From positions 12,747 through 76,746 of the forward strand of contig DHVT01000028.1 in the NCBI GenBank assembly GCA_002412775.1: a DNA stretch of 64,000 nucleotides, in the 5' to 3' direction. The notes under the pieces were generated by a model, which had not been told where the DNA came from, did no database searches, and saw nothing but the letters and a program-made list of their open reading frames with translations. A program made the position numbers and the translations under genes. This DNA is from Firmicutes bacterium UBA5201. GTDB lineage: Bacteria; Bacillota; Clostridia; Peptostreptococcales; Acidaminobacteraceae. This document shows positions 33,885-42,351 of the stretch, in pieces; within the stretch, counting starts at the first letter, position 1; every line of letters starts with the position of its first letter.

Positions 33885-34446
33885 CAATTATAAGGTCGCA
33901 CTTCTCTTTGATCCCAAGTGCATCGAAGTATCTGTTCTCCAGCGGAATCCATTTTTCGACGAAAGTTTTAAGTTTCTCGGGACCATTGCGTTTCAAGATG
34001 CGGTCGCACTGGGTCTTATAATCATGGGTCATGAACACTTTGAGATCGTAGGCATCGATAAGCGCCGGATGCAGAGCGTAAGCACCTTCGACAAAATTGA
34101 TTTTCTTAGGTGTCACAAAAACGGACTCGCCAAGCCCCTGAACCTGACACGAGAATTTTCGATACATAAAATCCGATCCGGTAAGCAAAGGGACCATCAC
34201 GTCATTTTTAAACCGTTCATAATCGACATTGCCACCGGGCTCGCCCATCCGTTCCTCTGTTTTCATGATTTCCGGCAGATAAAAATCGTCCATATGGAAA
34301 AGGTTCGCCTCCAGGGCTATTGCAAGTTCGCTCGCCAGGGTGCTTTTTCCGCTGCCGCAGCTGCCGTCGATTCCTATGATCAAATTTTTGTCGCTGGATT
34401 TTGCGATTTTAAGTATGATGTCTTTTACGTGTTCGAATGCGGTCAT
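33844..34446 (-). CDS. Uridine-kinase-like P-loop kinase with repeat-encoded C-terminus
   Basis: 200-residue P-loop protein of the uridine kinase/PRK-like group: Walker A GIDGSCGSGKST (about 25-36), MDDFY acceptor-site motif near 53, and a Lid-like RILKRNGPEK. The substrate cannot be told from sequence; nucleosides or pantothenate-like substrates are possible. The last 13 or so residues (from TGTDWGQV) are encoded by a REP-like repeat, so the original C-terminus was replaced or extended. It lies 69 bp beyond marR, separated by a terminator. Confidence 0.82.
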   Translation of the reverse strand: MTAFEHVKDIILKIAKSSDKNLIIGIDGSCGSGKSTLASELAIALEANLFHMDDFYLPEIMKTEERMGEPGGNVDYERFKNDVMVPLLTGSDFMYRKFSCQVQGLGESVFVTPKKINFVEGAYALHPALIDAYDLKVFMTHDYKTQCDRILKRNGPEKLKTFVEKWIPLENRYFDALGIKEKCDLIIDTGTDWGQVHIGK

Positions 34447-34483
34447 CGCAGACTCCTCTCATTGGACTCAATAGTGAAAAAAC

Positions 34484-34507
34484 GACATCCCCAGAAACTG
34501 GAGATGC
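34484..34507 (-). terminator. Terminator between marR and the kinase gene
   Basis: GGCATCTCCAG-ttt-CTGGGGATGTC on the minus strand with one mismatch, then GTTTTTT. Confidence 0.75.
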
Positions 34508-34515
34508 CGCCTGAG

Positions 34516-34968
34516 TTATTTGATTTCAAATTTTTCTGTGTGATATTGTACGATCTTGCTGATGAACTTGAGGATTGTCTTTTCCTCATTGATGGTGACA
34601 TCGCTGAGTATGAAGTCGAGTTCATCTTTCTGATGGTTGAGAATTTGACCATAAAGCGCATGTCCCGACGGAAGAAGTGAAATACACTGACCTCTGCCAT
34701 CCTCTGGATCTTTGCTTTTATGGGCAAGCTTCAACGAGCACAATTTTTTAATGGCTTGGGTGACGAGATTTCGATCGATTTCAAGTGCGTCGATCAACAC
34801 ATTGAGTCGGATTGTCTCGGCTTCACCCACTCTTTTGATTATGAGCAGTTCCATCAAATTCAATCGCAGGGCTATGTCATTCTTAAAATAACCATTTTTG
34901 TCCTGTGACAATATTTTCGTGTACAATCGATCCAGCATGTGAGCGATTTCTCTTGAATAGTTGGCCAT
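34516..34968 (-). CDS. MarR-family transcriptional regulator
   Basis: 150 residues with a winged helix (LNVLIDALEIDRNLVTQAIKKLC, then the wing KDPEDGRGQCISL). It starts one base after the thl stop and has AAAGGGA before the ATG, so it is co-transcribed with thl. A role in regulating thiolase or fatty-acid metabolism is possible from context only. Confidence 0.88.
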   Translation of the reverse strand: MANYSREIAHMLDRLYTKILSQDKNGYFKNDIALRLNLMELLIIKRVGEAETIRLNVLIDALEIDRNLVTQAIKKLCSLKLAHKSKDPEDGRGQCISLLPSGHALYGQILNHQKDELDFILSDVTINEEKTILKFISKIVQYHTEKFEIK

Positions 34969-34969
34969 T

Positions 34970-36148
34970 TTAGTCCCTTTTTATTATGATGGCTTCGCCC
35001 ATACCGCCACCGATACAAAGTGTCGCAAGTCCATACTTTCCGTCACGTTTGATGAGCTCATGGATCAGTGTGACGAAGATTCTGTTGCCTGACGCTCCAA
35101 TCGGATGACCAAGTGCAATGGCTCCACCGTTGACGTTCACGATATCTTGATTGAATCCGAGTTCTCTTCCGACTGCAATGGATTGGGCCGCAAACGCTTC
35201 ATTGGCTTCCACCAAGTCCAGGTCTTCGACTTTGAGACCAGCTTTCGCAAGCGCCTTTTTTGTTGCAGGAACCGGGCCAATGCCCATGATTTCAGGCGCT
35301 ACGCCTGCAGATGCATGGGATACGATGGTGCAAAGCGGTTTTAGTCCGAGTTCGTCCGCTTTCTCTTTGCTCATGACCACGACAACCGATGCGCCGTCGT
35401 TGATTCCCGATGCGTTGCCCGCAGTGACTGTTCCATCTTTTTTGAATGCCGGTCTGAGGCCAGCCAATTTTTCAGGTGTAGTCTCTTTTATATATTCATC
35501 CGCGTCAAATACGATTGGATCGCCTTTTCTTTGTGGAATCATGACGGGTACGATTTCATCTTTGAATCTTCCAGTAGCTCTCGCAGCCGCAGCTTTGCGC
35601 TGTGAGTTGTATGCCACATCGTCTTGCTCTTCTCTGGTGATGCCCCATTTCTCTACTATGTTCTCTGCGGTGACACCCATGTGGTAGTTGTTGAACGCAT
35701 CCCAAAGACCGTCCATGACCATCACATCATAAAGTTCTCCATTGCCCATTCTCTGACCCCAACGGCCTGTCTTGAGCAAGTATGGTGCCATGCTCATGTT
35801 TTCAGTGCCACCTGCGACCACAATATCGTTGTCACCGGTCTGAATGGATTGAACCGCGAGCGAAACGGTCTTGAGTCCCGATCCGCAGATCATGTTTACA
35901 GTCGTGCATGGCACTTCGACCGGAAAACCGTTCTTGATCCATGCCTGTCTTGCCACGCCTTGTCCGTAACCGCCTTGAAGTACCGATCCCAACAATACTT
36001 CATCGACTTTCTCTGGTGCGAGATTTATTTTTCCAAGTGCCTCTTTGATGACTATAGCTCCCAGATCTGCAGGAGTCATGTCTTTTAGTGTGCCACCGAA
36101 GGCACCCACTGCGGTTCTTACCGCACTTACTATCACTACTTCTTTCAT
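34970..36148 (-). CDS. thlA: Acetyl-CoA acetyltransferase (thiolase)
   Basis: Condenses two acetyl-CoA to acetoacetyl-CoA, entry to butyrate and related pathways, or the reverse. 392 residues. Nucleophilic Cys in NMICGSGLK (about 88), His in LGHPIGASG, second Cys in LCIGGGMGEA. The ATG at 36148 (MKEVVIVSA) has GGAGGA 7 nt upstream. Rex, encoded just upstream on the same strand, regulates thl-crt-bcd genes in clostridia. crt/bcd are not adjacent here. Confidence 0.96.
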   Translation of the reverse strand: MKEVVIVSAVRTAVGAFGGTLKDMTPADLGAIVIKEALGKINLAPEKVDEVLLGSVLQGGYGQGVARQAWIKNGFPVEVPCTTVNMICGSGLKTVSLAVQSIQTGDNDIVVAGGTENMSMAPYLLKTGRWGQRMGNGELYDVMVMDGLWDAFNNYHMGVTAENIVEKWGITREEQDDVAYNSQRKAAAARATGRFKDEIVPVMIPQRKGDPIVFDADEYIKETTPEKLAGLRPAFKKDGTVTAGNASGINDGASVVVVMSKEKADELGLKPLCTIVSHASAGVAPEIMGIGPVPATKKALAKAGLKVEDLDLVEANEAFAAQSIAVGRELGFNQDIVNVNGGAIALGHPIGASGNRIFVTLIHELIKRDGKYGLATLCIGGGMGEAIIIKRD

Positions 36149-36206
36149 TTTTAGTCCTCCCATATATTTTAGTGCAATCCCTACCCTCTATTTTACCAAA
36201 AAAAAA

Positions 36207-36228
36207 GGACGAGGTCACGCCCCGTCCC
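36207..36228 (-). terminator. rex terminator
   Basis: GGACG.GG...CC.CGTCC stem followed by nine T on the minus strand, directly after the rex stop. Confidence 0.85.
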
Positions 36229-36244
36229 ACGTATTCTTTAAATT

Positions 36245-36874
36245 TTAGTGATTTTCTTTCAAGAAATAAGATACAGTCAATAAATTGTCTATCAAATGTA
36301 CATTTTCCACGATGATATCTTCCTTGACTTTCAGGTCAATCGGTGCAAAATTCCATATCGCCTTGACATTGGTCTTTTGAATGATGTCCGCCACGTCTTG
36401 CGCGCCTGTTCTGCTCGTGCAGATATAGACAATCTCCACATCGTTTTCATTGACAAACGACTCGAACAAGTCCATGTCGAGCACTTCGACATCATTGATC
36501 TTGAGTCCCATATACTTTGGATTGATATCGAACATCGCCTTCAAGTCAAATCCCAATCGACCGAAACTGGTATAATTGGCCAATGCCTGACCAAGGTTCC
36601 CCGCGCCGACGATCACGACGTTGTATTTACGTGTAAGCCCCAGAATCTTGCTGATCTCCGAGTATAAATCCTCTACATTGTAACCGTAACCTTGTTGTCC
36701 GAAACCCCCAAAATTATTCAAGTCCTGACGAATTTGGGAAGCAGTGAATCCAATGATCGAACTCAATTCTTTTGATGAAATCCTACGTATATCCTTATCC
36801 AACAGTTCTTTTAAATAACGATGGTACTTAGGCAGACGTCTAATCACCGCTACAGATATGTTCTTGTCTTTCAT
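36245..36874 (-). CDS. rex: Redox-sensing transcriptional repressor Rex
   Basis: Dimeric NADH/NAD sensor of 209 residues. The N-terminal winged helix contains SSIIGFTASQIRQDLNNFGGFG and the Rossmann domain contains VGAGNLGQAL. C-terminal helix YFLKENH. It represses fermentation genes when NADH is low. Its own promoter overlaps a sequence close to a Rex operator, suggesting autoregulation. thl follows downstream. Confidence 0.96.
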   Translation of the reverse strand: MKDKNISVAVIRRLPKYHRYLKELLDKDIRRISSKELSSIIGFTASQIRQDLNNFGGFGQQGYGYNVEDLYSEISKILGLTRKYNVVIVGAGNLGQALANYTSFGRLGFDLKAMFDINPKYMGLKINDVEVLDMDLFESFVNENDVEIVYICTSRTGAQDVADIIQKTNVKAIWNFAPIDLKVKEDIIVENVHLIDNLLTVSYFLKENH

Positions 36875-36912
36875 AATTCACCTCGTTGTTTAAATGTTTG
36901 AAATTCTACTTT

Positions 36913-36942
36913 ATTATACCACTCAGTAAAAAAGAATGTCAA
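36913..36942 (-). promoter_or_regulatory. Sigma-A promoter of rex
   Basis: Perfect TTGACA (36937-36942), 18-nt spacer, perfect TATAAT (36913-36918), minus strand. Confidence 0.85.
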
Positions 36943-36953
36943 ATTAATAACAA
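36937..36953 (-). promoter_or_regulatory. Candidate Rex operator overlapping the rex -35
   Basis: TTGTTATTAATTTGACA resembles the Rex consensus TTGTTAA-N4-TTAACAA: the first half fits well, the second has mismatches. Confidence 0.5.
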
Positions 36954-37058
36954 TTATCACATTCCAATTCTCATCTACTTTTTATTTTATGACATTTGGG
37001 ATATAATATCTAGTAGTATTTAACAATCTTTAATCCACTTTTTAGAATGAGGCGAAAA

Positions 37059-38972
37059 ATGATAGCATTATCTTGCAATAATATCCATAAATCATACGGC
37101 ATAGAGACGATTCTCGAAGATATCAGCTTTACAATAAGTGTTGGCGACAAAGTCGGACTGATTGGCGTCAATGGCGCCGGCAAGACCACGTTAATTAAAA
37201 TTCTAACGGGAATCGAACCCAAGGACGATGGAGAAATCTTCATATCAAAAGACATGACCATCGGGTATTTGGAGCAGAACACGCGAATAGACCTGACGAT
37301 ATCCGCATTTGATTACTGCGAGGAGATCTACGCAGATGTTTTCGAGGTGGAAAAGCAACTCAGAGCCCTGGAAATCGAGATGCAAAACATCGGACCGGAC
37401 GATCAAAAAAGAATTTTCGATCAATACGCCGAGGCTCAAGAGCGGTTCGACAGCATGGACGGTTACGCCGTCGCCAGCCGGATCAGGGGCATCCTCAATG
37501 GTCTTGGCTTTGAAGAGATAGACCACCACAAGCCCATCAACCAACTTAGCGGGGGTCAAAAGTCACGCATAGGCATCGCCAGATTGCTCCTAAAGCAGCC
37601 AGACATCCTGTTTTTGGACGAACCGACCAACCACCTTGACATCGACGCCATCAAATGGCTCGAGAATTATCTCACGGATTATGCCGGAACCATCGTCATG
37701 ATTTCCCACGACCGTTACTTCCTCGACCAGGTGGCGACCAAAATTTTCGAGATCGAGTCGGGCGAACTTGTGGAGTATAACGGCAATTACACCTATTTCA
37801 TTCATCAAAAGAACATGCAATACGAGGCGGATCTCAAACGCTTTGAGGTTCAGAGCAAAGAGATCCAAAAACAAGAGGAGATCATCAGGCGATTCAAAGG
37901 GCACGGCACTGAAAAACTTGCCAAAAGGGCCAAATCCAGAGAAAAAAGACTGGCACACACCGCTCCGCTCGAACGCCCAAAACTTTTCAGATCCCATTTC
38001 AAAATCGATTTGAAGTCCGGCTCCAAAAGCGGTAAGGATGTGCTGCAGGTTGAAAATCTGAAAAAGACTTACGACCACCTCAAAGTCTTTGAGAACGTCT
38101 CCTTCGAGATCTACAAAGGGGAGCGCATCGGACTGATCGGACCCAACGGCGTGGGCAAGACCACTCTTTTTAAAATACTGATTTCGAATCTTGAACCCGA
38201 TGAGGGCACCATCACATGGGGACACCATGTCAATCCGGGATACTATGACCAAGAGCTTCGCAACCTTCACCTTGAAAAATCGATACTCGAAGAGATCCAC
38301 GACGAGAACCCCTCACTTTCCATCACTGAAGTTCGCTCCTTGTTGGGTGCTTTCCTTTTCTCAAACGATGATATCGAGAAAAAAATCAATCAACTCAGCG
38401 GTGGTGAACGCAGCCGTGTGTCACTGCTTAAACTCATGCTCTCCACATCCAACATACTGTTTCTGGATGAACCGACCAACCACCTCGACCTGTATTCCAA
38501 AGAAACCCTCGAGGATGCATTGCTCGGTTATGACGGTACACTGGTCTCCATTTCACACGACCGGTATTTTCTCAACAAAATATGCTCGAAAATATTTGAG
38601 ATGACTCCCGAAGGCCTGATCGTCTACTGGGGCAATTACGATTATTACCAAGAAAAAAAAGCGGAGAACACCGCACTTGAGAATCCTGTGGAAGAAAAAC
38701 CCGTACTTTCGAAAACCAAGCTCAAAGACCAACAAAAGCGCGAAAAAGAAATTTTAAGCGCCCAAAAGCGGAAACGCGTCGCTTTCGAGTCGCTTGAGCA
38801 AGAGATCGAATCCCTCGAAGATGACCTACATCAACTGGAGATGTCACTTTGTGACGAGAGCGTCTTTTCAGACCCCGATCGCTCTCTTGAAGTCCAAAGG
38901 GAAATCGTCCAAATGAAGGATGGTCTGAACGCACTTTATATCCAATTGGACGAAATGTTGGAAAATTTATAA
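37059..38972 (+). CDS. ABC-F family ATPase (YdiF/Uup-like)
   Basis: Soluble protein of 637 residues with two ABC domains and no membrane part. First Walker A GVNGAGKTT with LSGGQKSR; second GPNGVGKTT with LSGGERSR. A linker of about 80 residues (the ABC-F P-site tRNA-interaction motif region) separates them. A charged C-terminal coiled coil (about 555-637) resembles Uup/YdiF. ABC-F proteins act on the ribosome: translation factors or antibiotic protection. Housekeeping is more likely given the coiled coil. Start at 37059 is chosen over 37047 because GAGG lies 7 nt upstream. Confidence 0.92.
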   Translation: MIALSCNNIHKSYGIETILEDISFTISVGDKVGLIGVNGAGKTTLIKILTGIEPKDDGEIFISKDMTIGYLEQNTRIDLTISAFDYCEEIYADVFEVEKQLRALEIEMQNIGPDDQKRIFDQYAEAQERFDSMDGYAVASRIRGILNGLGFEEIDHHKPINQLSGGQKSRIGIARLLLKQPDILFLDEPTNHLDIDAIKWLENYLTDYAGTIVMISHDRYFLDQVATKIFEIESGELVEYNGNYTYFIHQKNMQYEADLKRFEVQSKEIQKQEEIIRRFKGHGTEKLAKRAKSREKRLAHTAPLERPKLFRSHFKIDLKSGSKSGKDVLQVENLKKTYDHLKVFENVSFEIYKGERIGLIGPNGVGKTTLFKILISNLEPDEGTITWGHHVNPGYYDQELRNLHLEKSILEEIHDENPSLSITEVRSLLGAFLFSNDDIEKKINQLSGGERSRVSLLKLMLSTSNILFLDEPTNHLDLYSKETLEDALLGYDGTLVSISHDRYFLNKICSKIFEMTPEGLIVYWGNYDYYQEKKAENTALENPVEEKPVLSKTKLKDQQKREKEILSAQKRKRVAFESLEQEIESLEDDLHQLEMSLCDESVFSDPDRSLEVQREIVQMKDGLNALYIQLDEMLENL

Positions 38973-39010
38973 TTATTTTCTGTCCTAGGACATTAACACT
39001 AAAATCGTTG

Positions 39011-39038
39011 TAGACAAATTTCATTTTTTCTTTATAAT
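39011..39038 (+). promoter_or_regulatory. Sigma-A promoter of the acyl carrier protein gene
   Basis: TAGACA (39011-39016), 16-nt spacer, TATAAT (39033-39038). Confidence 0.65.
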
Positions 39039-39090
39039 GAAACTAAGTACACATATAAGAGAATCATTTTCACAATTTTAGGAGGGTAAT

Positions 39091-39321
39091 ATGTTTAAAA
39101 AAATAAAAGCCATAATCGTTGAACAATTAAGTGTTGTTGATCCTAACGACATTACTATGGACAGCGCATTTGACAGCATGGACATTGATTCCATTGACGC
39201 CGTGGAGATCATTATGGCTATAGAAGATGAGTTTGAGATTGAGATCCCAGACGAAGTTGCAGAGAATTTCGGTTCAATCAGCGACATCATCAACTATTTG
39301 GCAACAGTCGGTATTGAGTAG
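39091..39321 (+). CDS. acpP: Acyl carrier protein
   Basis: 76-residue acidic four-helix carrier. The phosphopantetheine Ser is in DIDSIDAVEI (residue about 35). It carries acyl chains in fatty-acid synthesis. Unusually it is monocistronic with its own promoter and terminator rather than within a fab cluster, so it could be a second, specialised carrier; DSID instead of the usual DSLD fits either. AGGAGG precedes the ATG by 6 nt. Confidence 0.93.
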   Translation: MFKKIKAIIVEQLSVVDPNDITMDSAFDSMDIDSIDAVEIIMAIEDEFEIEIPDEVAENFGSISDIINYLATVGIE

Positions 39322-39333
39322 AATATAATGATC

Positions 39334-39361
39334 AAGAGCCTTTTATCAGGGCTCTTTTTTT
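39334..39361 (+). terminator. Terminator of the acyl carrier protein gene
   Basis: AAGAGCC pairs with GGCTCTT across a 9-nt loop, then a run of T. Confidence 0.9.
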
Positions 39362-39454
39362 ATGCACAATTTTATGCACCATAATTTATTATGTTCACCA
39401 TATATCGGTCTATTATTTATACATTTCTCCGAATATTACTGAATAAAATTCTAT

Positions 39455-39579
39455 TTACCCACAATCAGACAAGGTTATACACAGTTTTTCACCGAGTTGT
39501 CCACATTGTCAATTCCTTCTAGCCTAGTAAATTCATTATTTATCCACAGTGTCCACAATTTAATCCCCAGTTGTCCATT
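39455..39579 (+). promoter_or_regulatory. Cluster of DnaA boxes
   Basis: Six same-orientation matches to TTATNCACA: TTACCCACA (39455), TTATACACA (39475, perfect), TTGTCCACA (39497), TTATCCACA (39540, perfect), GTGTCCACA (39549) and TTGTCCATT (39571, weak). Several spacings are near 21 bp. It lies in the 372-bp AT-rich gap between acpP and tsaD. dnaA, dnaN and rpmH are not nearby, so this is not assigned as the chromosomal origin. Confidence 0.7.
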
Positions 39580-39665
39580 TATAAATACATGTATAAAAGA
39601 AAGTTTGTTCGGTTTACATAATAAAATATGACTGATTTTTCAGATACTTTTGGACAAAAAAGTAA

Positions 39666-39683
39666 ATGGGACATCTGTCCCAT
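39666..39683 (-). terminator. tsaD operon terminator
   Basis: ATGGGAC-agat-GTCCCAT hairpin on the minus strand followed by a T-rich tail, 11 bp after the tsaD stop. Confidence 0.75.
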
Positions 39684-39693
39684 TTTCATCATG

Positions 39694-40704
39694 CTACATA
39701 CCAATTTTTAAATTTGGGACCGCATTGGTCTCAAGAGTGCCGAAATTGCCCTCCAAATAATGATAATATCCTGCGCATCCAATCATCGCGGCATTGTCTG
39801 TGCAAAGGTCCAGTGGTGGATAATAGAATTCAATCCCCTCTATGCCGGAAAGTTCTTTTCTAAGGGAAGAATTTGCCGCCACTCCACCAGCTAAAACCAA
39901 TTTTCTCGAGCCGGTCTTCTTAAGCGCCATCTCCGTTTTGCCTTTTAACGTTTCCACTACGGCATGCTGAAAACTCGCACATACGTCCTCTACTTTGATG
40001 GTCTCATTTTTCATTTTCGCACTGTTCAGGTAATTGAGCACCGCCGACTTCAACCCGCTGAAACTGAAATCGAGATTGTCTTGATCCATCATCCCCTTAG
40101 GAAACGGAATCGCAGCCTTATTGCCCTCTTTTGCGAGTTTATCGATCAACGGACCTCCAGGATATCCAAGGCCAAGAGTCCTCGAAACTTTGTCAAAAGC
40201 CTCTCCTGCCGCATCATCCCTTGTACGGCCGATGACATTGAATTTCGTATAATCCTGAACTTCCACCAAATGGGTGTGCCCACCGGAAACGATCAGGCAT
40301 ACGAAAGGGGGTTCCAGCGTTTTGTGTGCAATATAATTTGCTGCAATATGACCTTCGATGTGATTCACAGCAACGAGCGGTATGTCCAGCGCAAAGGACA
40401 ACGCCTTCGCAGTGGAAAGCCCCACAAGCAAAGCTCCCACAAGTCCAGGACCATAAGTGACTGCTATGTGGTCTATATCCTTGAATCCCACCCCGGCGTC
40501 GGATAACGCCTTGTCGATGATCTCAGAAATTTTCTCAAGATGATTTCTGGATGCCACTTCCGGCACGACGCCCCCAAACGCTTGATGAATTTCAATCTGT
40601 GTATAGACCTCATTTGCAAGAATGGTTCTTCCGTTTTCCATGATCGCGCATGCGGTTTCATCGCAGGAGGTCTCTATGGCTAGTGTAATTGTTTTCGATT
40701 TCAT
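39694..40704 (-). CDS. tsaD: tRNA N6-adenosine threonylcarbamoyltransferase TsaD
   Basis: Transfers threonylcarbamoyl to A37 of ANN-decoding tRNAs, working with TsaB and TsaE, all encoded here. 336 residues, usual length. Metal-binding His pair in NHIEGHIAANY; ASKHA nucleotide-binding segments SCDETACAI and VLAGGVAANSSLR. Its ATG directly follows the rimI stop. Last gene of the tsaE-tsaB-rimI-tsaD operon. Confidence 0.97.
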   Translation of the reverse strand: MKSKTITLAIETSCDETACAIMENGRTILANEVYTQIEIHQAFGGVVPEVASRNHLEKISEIIDKALSDAGVGFKDIDHIAVTYGPGLVGALLVGLSTAKALSFALDIPLVAVNHIEGHIAANYIAHKTLEPPFVCLIVSGGHTHLVEVQDYTKFNVIGRTRDDAAGEAFDKVSRTLGLGYPGGPLIDKLAKEGNKAAIPFPKGMMDQDNLDFSFSGLKSAVLNYLNSAKMKNETIKVEDVCASFQHAVVETLKGKTEMALKKTGSRKLVLAGGVAANSSLRKELSGIEGIEFYYPPLDLCTDNAAMIGCAGYYHYLEGNFGTLETNAVPNLKIGM

Positions 40705-41148
40705 TTATAGCTCCTTCCACATGACGAGAGCGTCTTCATTCGTGTCCATGTAGTATTTTGGTCTGATCCCAACGGATTCAAATCCGTACTTCTCATAAAG
40801 TGCGATGGCCACTGTGTTGCTTTGTCTCACTTCCAGTGTCATATGTTTGAAAGAATATTTTTTTCCATAATCCATCAGACCATCCATCAATACCTTGCTG
40901 TAACCTTTGCCTCTCGACCCTATGGCCACTGCGATGTTGGTGATGTGAAGTTCATCCATGATCTGCCACATCCCACCATAAGCCACCAATTGATCATCAT
41001 CTTTGACGACAAAATAGGCAGCCAATGTGTTCTCGACAAGTTCCTTGTAGAAGGCATCTTTTGTCCAGGGTGTGGTAAATGACGAGACTTCTATGGCATA
41101 AACGTCATCGATGTCTTCCAGTGTCATTTTTCTAAACTGAACATTCAT
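40705..41148 (-). CDS. rimI: Ribosomal protein S18-alanine N-acetyltransferase RimI-like
   Basis: 147-residue GNAT acetyltransferase. N-terminal MNVQFRKMTLEDIDDVYAIE, acetyl-CoA loop VAIGSRGKGYSKVLMDGL, and VRQSNTVAIALYEKYGF typical of RimI. It overlaps tsaB by 4 bases. The tsaB-rimI-tsaD order is common in Firmicutes. RimI itself is not needed for the tRNA modification. Confidence 0.93.
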   Translation of the reverse strand: MNVQFRKMTLEDIDDVYAIEVSSFTTPWTKDAFYKELVENTLAAYFVVKDDDQLVAYGGMWQIMDELHITNIAVAIGSRGKGYSKVLMDGLMDYGKKYSFKHMTLEVRQSNTVAIALYEKYGFESVGIRPKYYMDTNEDALVMWKEL

Positions 41149-41843
41149 AGATTTAAATCCCTTTCGGCTTGCGACATCTTCATATAGTTCGCTTTGACCT
41201 CGTTGTATTTGTGAACCGTTCCCTTGTCATCCTCAATGTGTCTGTAGTTGGAAGCACTGAGTACAGCCGTTTTTTGATCGGTCATCACATATTGATTGAG
41301 AAGGTTCAGATTGTCAAGTCGCTTGAATGCATCCCTGTAAATCCAAGTGGCTTCACCTGTGACCATTATGTTTTCATTCAAAAAATGGTTCTCGAGATCA
41401 TTCAATAAAACTTCAATGTTCTTGACGCCTTCCTCAACTGTAAGCACACTGCCGTGGTGCCATCTGTACAGTCCATAATACACGCTGTCACGCTTCGCGT
41501 CGATCATCGACAGTACGAGTCCGTTATGATGTGAAAAGGCTCCTGAGAGCAATTTCATGCTCGTGAAGGTCTTGATCGGCTTGTCGAAAGGTTGTGCAAA
41601 TGCTTTTACAGTGCTGATTCCGATCCTGACCCCTGTAAAGGATCCCGGACCTTCGCAAACTGCAAATTCATCGATATCCTCAATTTTCATATCCAACTGA
41701 CGCATCAGACTTTCTATCATCGGCATGAGTTTCTCGGAATGTGTTCGTTCGGTGTGAATGGTGAATTCACCCTTGATCAGACCATCCTCGAGCACAGCCA
41801 CACTAGCGGCTGTGGAAGATGTGTCCACTATCATTTTTTTCAT
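41145..41843 (-). CDS. tsaB: tRNA threonylcarbamoyladenosine biosynthesis protein TsaB
   Basis: 232-residue TsaD paralogue that scaffolds the TsaBDE complex. Features: IVDTSSTAASVAVLEDG, TERTHSEKLMPMI and CEGPGSFTGVRIGIST. It overlaps tsaE and rimI by 4 bases each, so the four genes are translationally coupled. Confidence 0.95.
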   Translation of the reverse strand: MKKMIVDTSSTAASVAVLEDGLIKGEFTIHTERTHSEKLMPMIESLMRQLDMKIEDIDEFAVCEGPGSFTGVRIGISTVKAFAQPFDKPIKTFTSMKLLSGAFSHHNGLVLSMIDAKRDSVYYGLYRWHHGSVLTVEEGVKNIEVLLNDLENHFLNENIMVTGEATWIYRDAFKRLDNLNLLNQYVMTDQKTAVLSASNYRHIEDDKGTVHKYNEVKANYMKMSQAERDLNL

Positions 41844-42292
41844 TTTATCTCATCTCCCATTTCTAATCCAGAGCTACTTATCATTCTTGTACCCCAAACT
41901 GTGAGTTTCAACTCTATCCAAATCGCATTCTTTGGAATATGTCCCTCCACTTTGGTGGCCCACTCTACTATAGAAATGCCTTTCCCGAAAAGGTAGTCGT
42001 CAAAACCGATTTCGTCCATCTCATCCGCGTCAGAAATCCTGTAGACATCGAAATGATAAATGGGAATCGGCTTTCCACCCAGCACACCTGTATAAGCGTT
42101 CATAATGCTGAAACTTGGGCTGGTCACGTACTCATCGGTTCCCAGTGCTTCGCACAGCATCTGTGTGAACGTCGTCTTCCCCGCCCCAAGATCTCCAACC
42201 AGACAGACCACATCACCAGGCTTTATCTTTTTCGCCAATCGGACCGCGATTTTCTTTGTGTCCTCAAGCGTCTTAAGTTCCATTTCATACAT
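41840..42292 (-). CDS. tsaE: tRNA threonylcarbamoyladenosine ATPase TsaE
   Basis: 150-residue P-loop ATPase needed for turnover of the TsaB-TsaD complex. Walker A GDLGAGKTTF, SPSFSIMNAY and HFDVYRI are typical. First gene of the operon. GAGAGGTGCAAAT precedes the ATG. Composite repeat A begins about 60 bp upstream, so the operon promoter must lie in a narrow gap or inside the repeat (inference). Confidence 0.95.
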   Translation of the reverse strand: MYEMELKTLEDTKKIAVRLAKKIKPGDVVCLVGDLGAGKTTFTQMLCEALGTDEYVTSPSFSIMNAYTGVLGGKPIPIYHFDVYRISDADEMDEIGFDDYLFGKGISIVEWATKVEGHIPKNAIWIELKLTVWGTRMISSSGLEMGDEIK

Positions 42293-42351
42293 ATTTGCAC
42301 CTCTCGTTAAAATCTCACTCTATTTTATACTGCGTTGGGGAGAAGGTCAAG

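Noticed and set aside
33763..34680. 305-residue plus-strand frame across the kinase and marR genes
   Set aside because: Antisense shadow of two genes with clear motifs; it crosses a terminator and a REP-like repeat.
39362..39693. Chromosomal replication origin
   Set aside because: DnaA boxes are present, but dnaA, dnaN, gyrase or rpmH genes are not in the surrounding 20 kb and no AT-rich unwinding trio was identified with confidence.
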